Part shown: positions 27,384-36,365 of the stretch, in pieces
How positions within the stretch are numbered: position 1 is the stretch's first letter
How the letters are laid out: each line of letters begins with the position of its first letter
Source: Marinobacter sp. EhC06
GTDB lineage: Bacteria > Pseudomonadota > Gammaproteobacteria > Pseudomonadales > Oleiphilaceae
Assembly: GCF_001650915.1 (NCBI RefSeq)
Contig: NZ_LXYO01000023.1
Span: forward strand, 1,116,001 to 1,180,000
DNA: 64,000 nucleotides
Direction: 5' to 3'
Made by a program: the position numbers and the translations under genes
Notes under the pieces: generated by a model
What the model saw: the letters and a program-made list of their open reading frames with translations, nothing else
Told to the model about the DNA's origin: nothing
Database searches by the model: none

Positions 27384-28424
27384 TCATGACGCCTTTCCCG
27401 AGAGCAAAGCGCGGGCGGCCGCAAGGATGCGATTGTGGCTTGCAGCCTCCCGGCCCGCACCACCGGCAACGTGGCCCCAGTCCGATTCCAGCGATTCCAG
27501 CGATTCCACGGTTGCGCCGGGCATCCGGCGACCGTCGTCTCTTGCGTCTGCTTCGGTAAAGTAGAGATCGGTGCTGCCGGGCATCATTCGGGTAGGCATG
27601 GCAATGGCAGAAAGCGCCGCTTCGTAGTCTTTGCCAAATACGGGGTTGTCGCTGATATCGCCGTTCTGCCAGGTATTCAGTACGGTGAGTAGATCGTTGG
27701 CGTCCTGGCCCAGATGATCCCGCTCCCAGAACCGCAGCAGGTCTTCAATAGAGTTGAATCCGAGGTCGCGCCAGAGCTCGTGACGGAAGAATGCCTGGGA
27801 ATAGGCCCAGCCGGCATAAACCCGGCCGAAGGCCCGGAGTCCGCGTTCGGGTGGAGCCTTGTAGCGGCCATTCTCAAACGCGTGGTCGCAGGTCAGTGCC
27901 GCCTTTACGCCCTCCAGAAATACCCGGTTGTGGGGATGGCACCGTGCGGTGCAGCAGGTGGCCAGCACCGCGCGCACCTGCGTCGGAAACAAACAGCCCC
28001 ACTGCAGCGCCTGCATCCCGCCCATGGACCAGCCCATCACCAGCGCGATCCGGGCATCTCCGAAGATGTCCTCCACCAACCGCTTTTGTAGCATCACGTT
28101 GTCGTACAGGGACACGGCAGGAAAGTCCGGGCCGCCCTGTTCTCCGGAGGTGTTCGAGGGTGAGGATGATTCACCAGCCCCTAATAAAGCTGGAATCACA
28201 ATGCAGTATCGGTTCGGATCCAGTGGGCTGGTGTTTCCAACCCAAGGATCATTACCCGCCGCTGCACCACCGTAGTACGTGGGCAGCAGAATCAGGTTGT
28301 CTTTTGGTGCATTCAGCTCGCCGATCCGGTGATACCGCAATCGTGCGGAGTGCAGCGTTCCGCCGGAGGCCAGAGGCAGGTCGCCCGCTTCATAATCCTC
28401 TACAAGCCATTGCTTCGCCGACAT
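27384..28424 (-). CDS. MetX-like alpha/beta hydrolase/acyltransferase
   Basis: Protein of 346 residues of the homoserine O-acetyltransferase fold group. Nucleophile elbow GWSMGGMQALQWG, catalytic Asp in MPGSTDLYFTEAD and His in DWGHVAGG; an N-terminal YYGGAAAGNDPWVG gives the oxyanion region. The ATG at 28424 has GAGAGGG before it. Several related proteins annotated as homoserine acetyltransferase are general esterases, and no methionine genes are near, so MetX activity is doubtful. It is divergent from the glutamine-synthetase-like gene and lies upstream of a riboswitch operon. Confidence 0.78.
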   Translation of the reverse strand: MSAKQWLVEDYEAGDLPLASGGTLHSARLRYHRIGELNAPKDNLILLPTYYGGAAAGNDPWVGNTSPLDPNRYCIVIPALLGAGESSSPSNTSGEQGGPDFPAVSLYDNVMLQKRLVEDIFGDARIALVMGWSMGGMQALQWGCLFPTQVRAVLATCCTARCHPHNRVFLEGVKAALTCDHAFENGRYKAPPERGLRAFGRVYAGWAYSQAFFRHELWRDLGFNSIEDLLRFWERDHLGQDANDLLTVLNTWQNGDISDNPVFGKDYEAALSAIAMPTRMMPGSTDLYFTEADARDDGRRMPGATVESLESLESDWGHVAGGAGREAASHNRILAAARALLSGKAS

Positions 28425-28577
28425 TTTGCCCTCTCTTTCAGGCTGATTGGTTACCTGAAGTTTCTCGTCTTCGCTCTTATATACACGCTGGCATGTATGT
28501 TGAATGGCAAAAGCAAAGAAAGAAACGTGCCAGAACCCAAACTGATTGCCCGCATGACGGGCCGGAGCGAAAACAGG

Positions 28578-29936
28578 ATGACGGAATTGACCAACACCCA
28601 GGCCCTGAAAGAGAAGCTCACAGAGGCTGGTGTGAAATACGCCATTGCCAGCTACGTGGACATCCACGGTGTGACCAAAGGCAAGTTCGTGCCCGTGGCT
28701 CACCTGGGGCAAATGATGGAAGGCTCGGAACTTTACACGGGTGCCGCCCTGGATGGCGTGCCCCAGGATATCTCCGACGACGAGGTAGCCTCCATGCCGG
28801 ATCCCGATGGGCTGGCCATCTGCCCCTGGAATCGCCAGCTGGCCTGGTTCCCGGGCAACCTGTTCCTCAACGGCGCGCCTTTTGAAGCCTGTTCCCGGAA
28901 TATTCTACGGCGTCAGCTGAGTGCCGCGGCGGATATGGGGTATCGCTTCAACCTGGGTATTGAGACCGAGTTTTTCCTGTTCCGGGACACCGAGGACGGC
29001 GGCTTTGCGCCCCTGAGCGAACGGGACAACCTGGGCAAGCCCTGTTATGACCCCCGCACTCTCATGGACAACCTCCCGATCATGGATGAGCTGGTAGATG
29101 CCATGAACGAGCTCGGCTGGGATGTGTATTCTTTTGATCACGAAGACGCCAACGGCCAGTTCGAGACCGACTTCAAATATGCCGACGCACTGACCATGTC
29201 TGATCGCCTGGTGTTCTTCCGGATGATGGCCAACGAGATTGCCCGCAAACATGGCGCTTTCGCCAGCTTCATGCCCAAGCCCTTTGCCGACCGCACCGGC
29301 AGTGGCGCCCACTACAACATGTCGCTGGCGGACCTGAAGACCGGCGAAAACCTGTTCGAGCCCAGGGGCGACGACCTGCACAACTGTGGCATCAGCAAGA
29401 TTGCCTATCACTTCACTGCGGGTGTGCTGAAACACGGTGCTGCCATCAGTGCCGTGATAGCGCCGACGGTGAACAGCTACAAGCGACTGGTGCGTCAGGG
29501 CAGTATGTCGGGCTCCACCTGGGCACCGGTATTCATGTGCTACGGCTCCAACAACCGCACCAACATGATCCGGATTCCCGGCATGGGCGGGCGCATTGAA
29601 TGCCGTGCCGCCGACATTGCCTGCAATCCCTATCTCGGCAGTGCTCTGATCCTTGCCGCTGGCCTGGAGGGCATTCGTGAAGGTCTGGAGGCAGGCGCAC
29701 CGCACCACGAGAACATGTACAACTACAGCGATGCCGAAATTGCCGAGCAGGGCATCGAGTATCTGCCCCGGAACCTGGGCGAGGCCGTGGAGGCTTTTGA
29801 GGCCGATCCGCTGGCGAAAGAAGTCTTCGGTGAAGCTATGTTCAACAGCTTCATCAACTTCAAGAAAGGGGAGTGGGAGAGCTATCAGAACCACGTGTCG
29901 TCTTGGGAGGTCGACCGTTATCTGAAGATGTTCTGA
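28578..29936 (+). CDS. Glutamine-synthetase-like ligase (GlnT/GlnIII type)
   Basis: Glutamine synthetase superfamily enzyme of 452 residues. The N-terminal beta-grasp portion (ASYVDIHGVTKGKFVPV) and the catalytic barrel are present: GIETEFFLF, DHEDANGQFETDF, GSGAHYNMSL, YKRLV and NRTNMIRIP. The residues binding ATP, ammonia and metal are therefore recognisable. Its sequence is closer to the GlnT group than to the housekeeping GlnA. It may glutamylate ammonia or an amine. Start 28578 is chosen because upstream in-frame codons have no homology; a second ATG at 28554 is possible. Confidence 0.8.
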   Translation: MTELTNTQALKEKLTEAGVKYAIASYVDIHGVTKGKFVPVAHLGQMMEGSELYTGAALDGVPQDISDDEVASMPDPDGLAICPWNRQLAWFPGNLFLNGAPFEACSRNILRRQLSAAADMGYRFNLGIETEFFLFRDTEDGGFAPLSERDNLGKPCYDPRTLMDNLPIMDELVDAMNELGWDVYSFDHEDANGQFETDFKYADALTMSDRLVFFRMMANEIARKHGAFASFMPKPFADRTGSGAHYNMSLADLKTGENLFEPRGDDLHNCGISKIAYHFTAGVLKHGAAISAVIAPTVNSYKRLVRQGSMSGSTWAPVFMCYGSNNRTNMIRIPGMGGRIECRAADIACNPYLGSALILAAGLEGIREGLEAGAPHHENMYNYSDAEIAEQGIEYLPRNLGEAVEAFEADPLAKEVFGEAMFNSFINFKKGEWESYQNHVSSWEVDRYLKMF

Positions 29937-29954
29937 TAGCTACATGGGGCGGTG

Positions 29955-30725
29955 TCAGCTCCGGAAGCCAGGATCGATGCGGTCCAGCTTCCGGAGAAGC
30001 CCGGGCCAGGCAAGGTTGCCGCCCATACCCTTGGTGACCTTCTTTGCCTGCTCACGAATCGAGCTAAGGATGGCGTCGGGAATACGCACCAGTGGTTGTC
30101 CGCCAGACATAGCCTGAATCTGCACTTCGCACGCGCGCTGCAGGATGTACATGTTCAGGAAGGCTTCGGCTACGCTGGGCCCGGTGGTCAGCAGGCCGTG
30201 GTTGCGCAGGATCATGAACCGGGCGTGGCCCAGATCTGCCTGCAGGCGCGCTTTCTCGTCTTCGCGCAGCGCCACGCCTTCGTAATCGTGGTACGCGAGT
30301 CCGGATAGCGGGAATAGACTTTGCTGGGACAAGGGCAGCAAGCCTTCCTTCTGCGCTGACACAGCCACACCGGCGGTCGTGTGGGTGTGCATCACGCAGG
30401 CAGCATCCTCACGAACCGCATGGATGGCGCTGTGAATGGTGAAACCGGCCGGGTTGATGTCGAAATCGTCTGGATTGATCTTGTTGCCTTCCTGATCAAT
30501 ACGCACCAGGCTGGAAGCCGTAATCTCCTCGAACATCATGCCGTAGGGGTTGATCAGGAAATGATGCTCGTCACCGGGAATTCGCACCGAGAGATGGGTG
30601 AAGATAAGGTCGTCCCAGCCGTAGAGAGCAATCAGGCGGTAGGCGGCGGCAAGGTCAATGCGAAGCTGCCACTCCTCCTCACTGACTTCACCCTTTCTGG
30701 ATGGAATTGCCAATTGCTCGGACAT
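29955..30725 (-). CDS. Class II aldolase/adducin family protein
   Basis: Cytoplasmic protein of 256 residues with the class II aldolase fold: WDDLIFTHLSVRIPGDEHHFLINPYGM, then the zinc-binding CVMHTHTTAGVAVSA and later MILRNHGLLTTGPSVAEAF. These give three expected metal histidines. Family members cleave or epimerise phosphosugars, or act as decarboxylases; the substrate here cannot be told. It is convergent with the glutamine-synthetase-like gene. Confidence 0.83.
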   Translation of the reverse strand: MSEQLAIPSRKGEVSEEEWQLRIDLAAAYRLIALYGWDDLIFTHLSVRIPGDEHHFLINPYGMMFEEITASSLVRIDQEGNKINPDDFDINPAGFTIHSAIHAVREDAACVMHTHTTAGVAVSAQKEGLLPLSQQSLFPLSGLAYHDYEGVALREDEKARLQADLGHARFMILRNHGLLTTGPSVAEAFLNMYILQRACEVQIQAMSGGQPLVRIPDAILSSIREQAKKVTKGMGGNLAWPGLLRKLDRIDPGFRS

Positions 30726-30863
30726 AGTGCTGACCCCTCGGAATCGGTTGGTTTTATTGTTGATTGACGGTCAATGTAGCGCCCGCAAGAATCGGATGGA
30801 AGGGGGCGAAGCAAACGCGCATCATATGGATGATGGGTTGTGTGCACATGAAGGAGCCAAAGC

Positions 30864-31757
30864 ATGGAAAGTTCCCGAACCCCGATGCGGGACGAGAAGG
30901 ATAGTGACGCGAAAGCATCCATGCCCGTTGCCGATCGAATGGTCGCACTGGCCAGATACATCGAGAGCCGGCCAGATGAGTCGTTGAGCCTTGCCGACCT
31001 CGGCGCTGTCGTTGGGTTGTCGCCATCCCGCGTACAGCGGGTGTTCAAGGAAACCTTCGGTGTCTCACCAAAGGCTTATCAGGATGCACTGCGCCTGAAC
31101 CATTACAAGCGGGCGTTGAGAACAGGCCAGACCGTGACCGATGCAATCTACGATGCCGGCTTTGGTTCGGTCAGTCGCGTCTACGGCAAGGCGGACCGAC
31201 AGGTCGGCATGTCGCCGTCCCGTTACGGCAAGGGTGGGGAAGGTGAAACCATCACCCATGCCTGCCGGCAAACCTCACTCGGCCTGTTGATGATGGCCGC
31301 CACCGATCAGGGTGTGTGTTTTGCCGAATTCGGGGATGACGAGGCGGCACTGGGAGATCAGTTACAGAAGGAGTTTCCGAAGGCTCGACTGGCTCCGTCT
31401 GGGGCAAAGGCATCGCCGGAGCTAGATGCGTGGATGTTGGCTCTGGATGAGCATTTGAGCCAGAACGTGCCCAGACCGGATGTCCCTCTGGATATCCGTG
31501 GCACCGCATTCCAGACACGCGTCTGGAAACTCCTGTTAAGCGTCCGTGAAGGTGAGGTGGTGAGTTACACGGAGCTGGCAAAGCGACTGGGCGAGCCCAA
31601 AGCCGTTCGAGCTGTGGCCTCCGCCTGCGGGCGGAACCGCATCGCGGTATTGATCCCGTGTCACCGGGTATTGCGAAGCGACGGTTCCCTCGGCGGTTAT
31701 CGCTGGGGGCTGGACCGAAAGCGGGAATTGCTTGAAAAGGAGCGTCCCGGTAGTTAA
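30864..31757 (+). CDS. Ada-like AraC/methylated-DNA-cysteine methyltransferase fusion
   Basis: Protein of 297 residues joining an AraC-type HTH domain (about residues 22-120: DLGAVVGLSPSRVQRVFKETF and VTDAIYDAGFGSVSRVYGKA) to an O6-alkylguanine methyltransferase. The acceptor cysteine is C266 in IPCHRV, with TAFQTRVWKLL and GGYRWGLDRK around it. It repairs O6-alkylguanine by transfer to that cysteine. The N-terminal zinc domain of E. coli Ada, which senses methylphosphotriesters, is missing, so the way it would become an activator is unclear. AAGGAG lies eight bases upstream. Confidence 0.87.
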   Translation: MESSRTPMRDEKDSDAKASMPVADRMVALARYIESRPDESLSLADLGAVVGLSPSRVQRVFKETFGVSPKAYQDALRLNHYKRALRTGQTVTDAIYDAGFGSVSRVYGKADRQVGMSPSRYGKGGEGETITHACRQTSLGLLMMAATDQGVCFAEFGDDEAALGDQLQKEFPKARLAPSGAKASPELDAWMLALDEHLSQNVPRPDVPLDIRGTAFQTRVWKLLLSVREGEVVSYTELAKRLGEPKAVRAVASACGRNRIAVLIPCHRVLRSDGSLGGYRWGLDRKRELLEKERPGS

Positions 31758-31835
31758 CTGGACGTGTTCGGAGTGATTATCAGGGATAACTTTCTCCCTG
31801 ATTGATTCATTGGCGCGACCCTAGCCATCGCAATT

Positions 31836-31859
31836 GAGAGCCCGTAATTGCGGGCTCTC
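31836..31859. terminator. Bidirectional hairpin between convergent genes
   Basis: Nine-base perfect stem GAGAGCCCG/CGGGCTCTC between the Ada-like gene and the large lipoprotein. A second hairpin, ATCAGGGA/TCCCTGAT, lies at 31779-31802. T-runs are short, so termination is probable rather than certain. Confidence 0.6.
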
Positions 31860-31878
31860 CTGGTAAAGCACTTTGTGT

Positions 31879-33885
31879 TTATTCGGTTACGTCGATAAGC
31901 ACGGCCAGGCCGAGTTCATCTGCGTTTCCGGTGTCACTCTCCATAAAGCGGGTGCTGAATACGCCCAAACTGCCGTCCGCATTGAAGAAACCATCCAGGA
32001 CGGTATCACCCTCATCGCTCCCGATGGTGATTTCAGTAGCACCGTTTTCGGCGATGGTGTACTCGAATGCCATATCATCGACAGCGTCCACAGATACCTC
32101 GACCTCTGAGCCAATGCCACTGTCCTTGAGTGTTTCGGAGAACCGACCATTGACGCTGCCTTCTGTCGCAGAAGCCATGGTCATCAGAGTATTGAACTGG
32201 CTGGCCTGTATGGCAATGGTTCCGTTGATGGCATCGTCAAAATGCATCGCAAGGAACATCAGGCGATAGGTCTTGCCTTCCAGATTTAGCTGTGACGCAG
32301 GCAGTTTGACCATCATGGTCTTCTCGAACATAGCTTCATTCTGGTTAGTGCCGGAGGAGCCGGTGAAGTCGATGTAGTTTCCGGAGTCGTTGACGAAGCC
32401 AACCATAGACTCTTCTTCGTTGACAATGGTGCCGTCTGACTGGATGTTCAGGGCAACGTCTGCTTCTGCAGGCTCGGTTCCCGAGTTGTAAGTAGCACCG
32501 CCGGCGTTAACTTCCAGGCTATGGACATTCGCCTGGGCAACGTCGACAGTGAAACCATCGAAGGTGACGGTGTTGACCTCGGTTCTGAGTTCAATGCCGC
32601 CACCAAATAAAGAGCTTTCGAACCAGACACGGCCATAATCACCGGACAGGTTTGCAGCGGTCAGACTAGTCGGCTTGCGTGAGAACACCTCAAAGACACG
32701 GTAAATGTCGTCCCCGTTCTTGTTATTCGGATCCAGGGAATAGGTGTCGCTGTCCTCATTGTAGACAACGCCATAAGCGATGGCCGCTTCATGGGAAAGC
32801 CCAAAAAGTAGTCCGGTATTCTTAACCTTCTGGAAGCTGTAGGTAACTGCAGGGTAACGTTTGGCTCCGGTTCCGGTTCCGTTAGGCCCTTCATCGTAGA
32901 CATCTTCCTCGAACTCACCTTCGACGGTCAGGATTCCTTTGGCGTTGAAAGTGGCGGGGAAGCTTTCGTCTTCGAAGGTCTCCGAAGCTACTTCATAATA
33001 GATGTACGGAGTCTGGAGACTGCTGCCATAAATATCCCCGTAGGCCAAATCTTCCTGAGTGAACGCCAGAGTCACTGTTCCGTCGCCCTGGTCGGCAATG
33101 CTGAAATCACCAAGCCAGATTTCGTGGGCGAGTTCGCCAGAACCCGAACCGTCAATGTCGCTCAATTCCATGGTGATTGCAGCACTGTAGTAGTTGCCCG
33201 ATATGCTGGTGCCATCGCCGGCCGGCGCAGAGGCCGCAGCCACCTCGTTTTCAACGAAAGCACCAACATTGTCTTCCAGGGTGGCAAACATCTGATCGAG
33301 ATTGGCGCCTGCGGTGAGGTCAAACTCTTCCACCTTGCCGTTGAGCTTTACAACATCGGTCACGACTAGCTCATCCAGATCAGCGCCCTGTTGGATGAAC
33401 TTGCGCAATACGAATTCGGACATTGGGGTAATGTCCACATCCTGCTCCACTACCTGGGCACGCAGTTCGTTATTATTCTGACCAGTAATGCGAACGATCA
33501 GATTGCCCGCAAGATTGACGCCCTCCGGCAAGGTCAGTTGGTAGTCGCCGGTGATGGACGTCTGTGAGGTCGCCAGTACGTCACCGATCTGGTTACCGTT
33601 GTCATCGACGCGAATCAATTCCACCAGGGCGCCCTCAACCGGCTCCAGCCCGGTAATGGCCGCCGCAGCCGGCGGTATTACGAAATTTATTGCAACTTCG
33701 AATAAGCTTTGTTGCTCAAATTGGGCTATCTGACCGCCCGGTGCTGTAGCAGTACCGGAAACGGTTGTGCCGCCGTCATTGCTGTCGTTGCTGTCGTTGC
33801 TGGAGGAGCTGCTACCACCGCAACCGGTGAGAACGAACGCAGAGGAAATGGCTGTCGCCAGAGTCAACTTCTTGAATTTTCCCAT
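31879..33885 (-). CDS. Large secreted lipoprotein of unknown function
   Basis: Lipoprotein of 668 residues. The signal peptide MGKFKKLTLATAISSAFVL ends in the lipobox LTGC, followed by a serine/asparagine/aspartate-rich linker (GGSSSSSNDSNDSND). A segment near residue 80-130 (GALVELIRVDDNGNQIGDV then ITGDYQLTLPEGVN) resembles a carboxypeptidase-regulatory/Ig-like beta-sandwich. The rest is acidic, beta-rich and unassigned. Its base composition is lower in GC than the neighbours, suggesting an accessory gene. No enzyme motif was seen. Confidence 0.8.
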   Translation of the reverse strand: MGKFKKLTLATAISSAFVLTGCGGSSSSSNDSNDSNDGGTTVSGTATAPGGQIAQFEQQSLFEVAINFVIPPAAAAITGLEPVEGALVELIRVDDNGNQIGDVLATSQTSITGDYQLTLPEGVNLAGNLIVRITGQNNNELRAQVVEQDVDITPMSEFVLRKFIQQGADLDELVVTDVVKLNGKVEEFDLTAGANLDQMFATLEDNVGAFVENEVAAASAPAGDGTSISGNYYSAAITMELSDIDGSGSGELAHEIWLGDFSIADQGDGTVTLAFTQEDLAYGDIYGSSLQTPYIYYEVASETFEDESFPATFNAKGILTVEGEFEEDVYDEGPNGTGTGAKRYPAVTYSFQKVKNTGLLFGLSHEAAIAYGVVYNEDSDTYSLDPNNKNGDDIYRVFEVFSRKPTSLTAANLSGDYGRVWFESSLFGGGIELRTEVNTVTFDGFTVDVAQANVHSLEVNAGGATYNSGTEPAEADVALNIQSDGTIVNEEESMVGFVNDSGNYIDFTGSSGTNQNEAMFEKTMMVKLPASQLNLEGKTYRLMFLAMHFDDAINGTIAIQASQFNTLMTMASATEGSVNGRFSETLKDSGIGSEVEVSVDAVDDMAFEYTIAENGATEITIGSDEGDTVLDGFFNADGSLGVFSTRFMESDTGNADELGLAVLIDVTE

Positions 33886-34233
33886 AACCGCACCTTATTG
33901 ATAAATATCACATTGATTGGGTATTCGGGAAACTAGCATCGGGTTTATATCAAGACATGCCCCATTTAGGGGATAAGTGTGGCGCAGTGGCTTATTCTGA
34001 AGATTCCATTACGTCAGGAGGCTGGTAACTGCTTTAAGCTAATAACTTTTTCGTTATTTGTAATTGTTTGTTTAGAGGTCGTAAAAAAGGAGCAAAATAT
34101 CTGCGAGTTTCTAAATATTAACCAGTTTTTGTGGTCTGGCAGATTTTAAAAGCGCACGCCAGCGCGGGTTTCTATGCCCAACGCGGGGAATATGGCCGAC
34201 GCCATGTCTTCTGCCTGTCGCAAGGATTAAGGA
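33886..34233. other. AT-rich intergenic region, lipoprotein promoter side
   Basis: Non-coding stretch of 348 bases, noticeably AT-rich (TTATTAGC..., TTTTTCGTTATTTG, GTAAAAAAGG). It must hold the lipoprotein promoter and the end of the LuxR-type gene. No RNA structure or gene was recognised. Confidence 0.6.
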
Positions 34234-35352
34234 TTAGTGTAACAAGGCCGACAATAACCGGCTGATCAGCTCCCCCTGCCGCGAACAGCCGGTCTTCAGA
34301 AATATCTGTTTGAGTTGCGAACGTACTGTAGCGACGCTGCGTCCCAACCGGTCGGCACATCCCTGGGGATCAATCCCTGCAACCAGGTTTTCGCAGACCT
34401 GGGCCTCGGCCGGAGTCAGATTGAAGTAGGCAGCGATGTGCTCAGCACTCGGGAGGACTCGATTCTCGGGGTCATACACGGTAACCAGAACTCCCCCGGC
34501 CAGCAATTCACTGCTTTCAATCGGACGTAGGACAAATAGCAGTGGACTACGGCCCTCTCGTTTGAGAATGAGCGTCTCAGAGGAATAACTTTCCTTGCCC
34601 ATGCTGGAGCGAACCACCTGGGCAGACGTACGGAAGAACGCCGCCTGCAAGTCTTTCTCTGCGAAGCTGAAGCGATCATGACGGATGCCCAGGCAGCGTT
34701 CCCGTTGAATCAGGTTGCGGGCTGTTTTGTTGGAATACAAAACGGTAGCAAGACTGTCGAGTACAAAAGTGGCATCGGGCAATACTTCAATCACGGAGGC
34801 CAGTGAGGAGGCCGCTTTGCTGCGTGATTCCAGTTGCCGGTAAAGCAGGACTGCCTGCCGGATGTGTGGGACCAAACGGTTGAGGGATTGTAGCTCTGAT
34901 TCCTGATATGGCCCTTGAGCCACTGTACGCTGGATGGTTAACAGGAAGGTATGTGTAGGGGTGCTATCCACGACCAGCCAGGCTGAGTCCAGCATATCCT
35001 GATCATTCTCCCACTTCGAATAGTCTTCGCCAGGCTGGAAATCCGGGAGCAATGGGAGGGCGGACTGAAACAGACCGGGGCGCTGTTTAATGGCCTGATT
35101 GGTGACCACATCCTGGGCAATCATGTTGTTTTCGAGGTACCAGCTCAGGAACTCATCGGAGAGGCCGTGGTACCACAGGTGATCCATTTGCAAGGGGCGC
35201 TTGCGCACAACGAGTAGTTGAGCAGCGCAGCCATTGATCAGGTTAACCAGTTTTTCCAGAAATCCGTGAAAACCTTCCCGATCGGTCAAGGCGCCGTAGA
35301 GGGATTGGATCAGGGCGTGCTCATTCTGCAGGTCCAGTGTCGCTGTTTTCAT
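34234..35352 (-). CDS. LuxR-type HTH transcriptional regulator
   Basis: Regulator of 372 residues. The N-terminal 170 residues look like a GAF/PAS-type sensory region without recognised ligand residues (HLWYHGLSDEFLSWYLENNM). A middle PAS-like part (IEVLPDATFVLDSLATVLYSNKTARNLI) follows. The C-terminal HTH is FNLTPAEAQVCENLVAGIDPQ, then DRLGRSVATVRSQLKQIFLKTG. No receiver domain is present, so it is not a classical response regulator. It lies just downstream of the large lipoprotein promoter in the same orientation; whether it regulates that gene is unknown. Confidence 0.8.
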   Translation of the reverse strand: MKTATLDLQNEHALIQSLYGALTDREGFHGFLEKLVNLINGCAAQLLVVRKRPLQMDHLWYHGLSDEFLSWYLENNMIAQDVVTNQAIKQRPGLFQSALPLLPDFQPGEDYSKWENDQDMLDSAWLVVDSTPTHTFLLTIQRTVAQGPYQESELQSLNRLVPHIRQAVLLYRQLESRSKAASSLASVIEVLPDATFVLDSLATVLYSNKTARNLIQRERCLGIRHDRFSFAEKDLQAAFFRTSAQVVRSSMGKESYSSETLILKREGRSPLLFVLRPIESSELLAGGVLVTVYDPENRVLPSAEHIAAYFNLTPAEAQVCENLVAGIDPQGCADRLGRSVATVRSQLKQIFLKTGCSRQGELISRLLSALLH

Positions 35353-35530
35353 TACCCCAGGGTCCTAACCAGAATGGGCACTATCTGAAGCTGCAGTATT
35401 GTTGATCAATAATAAAAGATGCAGCTAGGTTGGCTTGATCTTAGTCGATGCAGATGCCTCCAAACGTAAAAAAAGGTAAAACTTCCCCGGTTCCAGTCCC
35501 TTGCACAGCCGAAGCGTCAGGATCGATCAT

Positions 35531-36145
35531 CTAATTCAACTTGCCCAGTAGTCGCCAGAACTGTCGCTGGAAAAATGATGCTTGCTGTTTCAGTGAAAAC
35601 AGCTTCGGCGCAAACAGCCAGGTCTGGGTAATGCCCATCAGATAGGTGTAACTCAGCAGTCCCAGATCCTCCGGGGCTTCCTGTGTAGAAATCAGACCCT
35701 GATCAGCGGCCTGGGCGACCAGGTCCCGGAACATGGTAATAATCGACTTGGTCAACGCCCGTTCCCGCTTCAGCGTCCGGCTCATGGCATCGGTTAGTTC
35801 GGTCTTGTTCAGCAGAATCTCGAACGACTGACGATATTTACGATCATTGGCCAGCAGGCCCAGCCAGCGCTCGATGAAATGGTCCATGGCCTCAATGGGC
35901 GTTTCCCGCATGCCTGAACATTCCGCGACCAGGGCTTCCAGGGGTTCCTGGGAGTAGGCAAGAACGGCTTCGTAAAGATCATCCTTGTTCTCGAAATGCC
36001 AGTAGATCGGTCCACGGCTACAACCGGCTTCTTTGGCAATTCGGCTTAACGTTGTCAGCGAGTATCCGTCCCGGCTGAAGAGCTTCAGAGCAGCTTCCAG
36101 GACCGTTTGGCGTGTCTTTTCGGCATCTTCCTTGGTACGGCGCAT
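35531..36145 (-). CDS. TetR/AcrR-family repressor
   Basis: Repressor of 204 residues. The start MRRTKEDAEKTRQTVLEAAL is the usual TetR opening; the longer frame reaching 36406 runs into the repeat element and is discarded. HTH: LTTLSRIAKEAGCSRGPIYWHF at about residues 28-49. The C-terminal part resembles AcrR (SFEILLNKTELTDAMSRTLKRE region, read in part). An AcrR-like efflux regulator is the nearest family, but no efflux pump genes are in the window. It follows the terminator of the guanidine operon. Confidence 0.83.
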   Translation of the reverse strand: MRRTKEDAEKTRQTVLEAALKLFSRDGYSLTTLSRIAKEAGCSRGPIYWHFENKDDLYEAVLAYSQEPLEALVAECSGMRETPIEAMDHFIERWLGLLANDRKYRQSFEILLNKTELTDAMSRTLKRERALTKSIITMFRDLVAQAADQGLISTQEAPEDLGLLSYTYLMGITQTWLFAPKLFSLKQQASFFQRQFWRLLGKLN

Positions 36146-36180
36146 AGGTCTTTTTCTCGACGCTTCACTGAGGGTATGGG

Positions 36181-36291
36181 GGTGTGGGCTGATGGCTTCT
36201 CCAAAACTGTGCGGAGCCATGGATGGCGGAGCCCAAGCGCCCCAGGGATGGGCCGAAGGAGCGTGTTTTGGAGAAGCCATCAGCCCACACC
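36181..36291. repeat. Long inverted-repeat element (27-bp perfect arms)
   Basis: The arms 36181-36207 and 36265-36291 are exact reverse complements (beginning GGTGTGGGCTGATGG). The 57-base spacer contains two smaller palindromic motifs, CCATGGATGG and CAGGGATGGGC. The element lies upstream of the TetR gene and downstream of a terminator. It looks like a dispersed intergenic repeat; no transposase is near. Confidence 0.75.
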
Positions 36292-36307
36292 CATGCTCCG
36301 AAGCCCA

Positions 36308-36336
36308 CAAAAAAAGGGCACGACTAATCGTGCCCG
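36308..36336 (-). terminator. Intrinsic terminator of the guanidine carboxylase operon
   Basis: On the minus strand: eight-base stem GGGCACGA/TCGTGCCC, loop TTAG, then at least seven T residues. Placed 30 bases after the stop of the ABC binding-protein gene. Confidence 0.92.
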
Positions 36337-36365
36337 ATCCTAGCAGAGTTTTAGAAGACGATCGC

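Noticed and set aside
27088..27387. Open frame of 99 codons whose ATG overlaps the MetX-like stop
   Set aside because: Its second half is the translated conserved sequence of the guanidine-I riboswitch, and the first half matches nothing recognised. The apparent stop/start overlap is probably chance.
35475..35490. GGTAAAACTTCCCCGG, resembling the CGGGAA-N3-TTCCCG dyad
   Set aside because: The arms do not pair fully and the position, between a TetR gene and an unrelated LuxR gene, gives no support.
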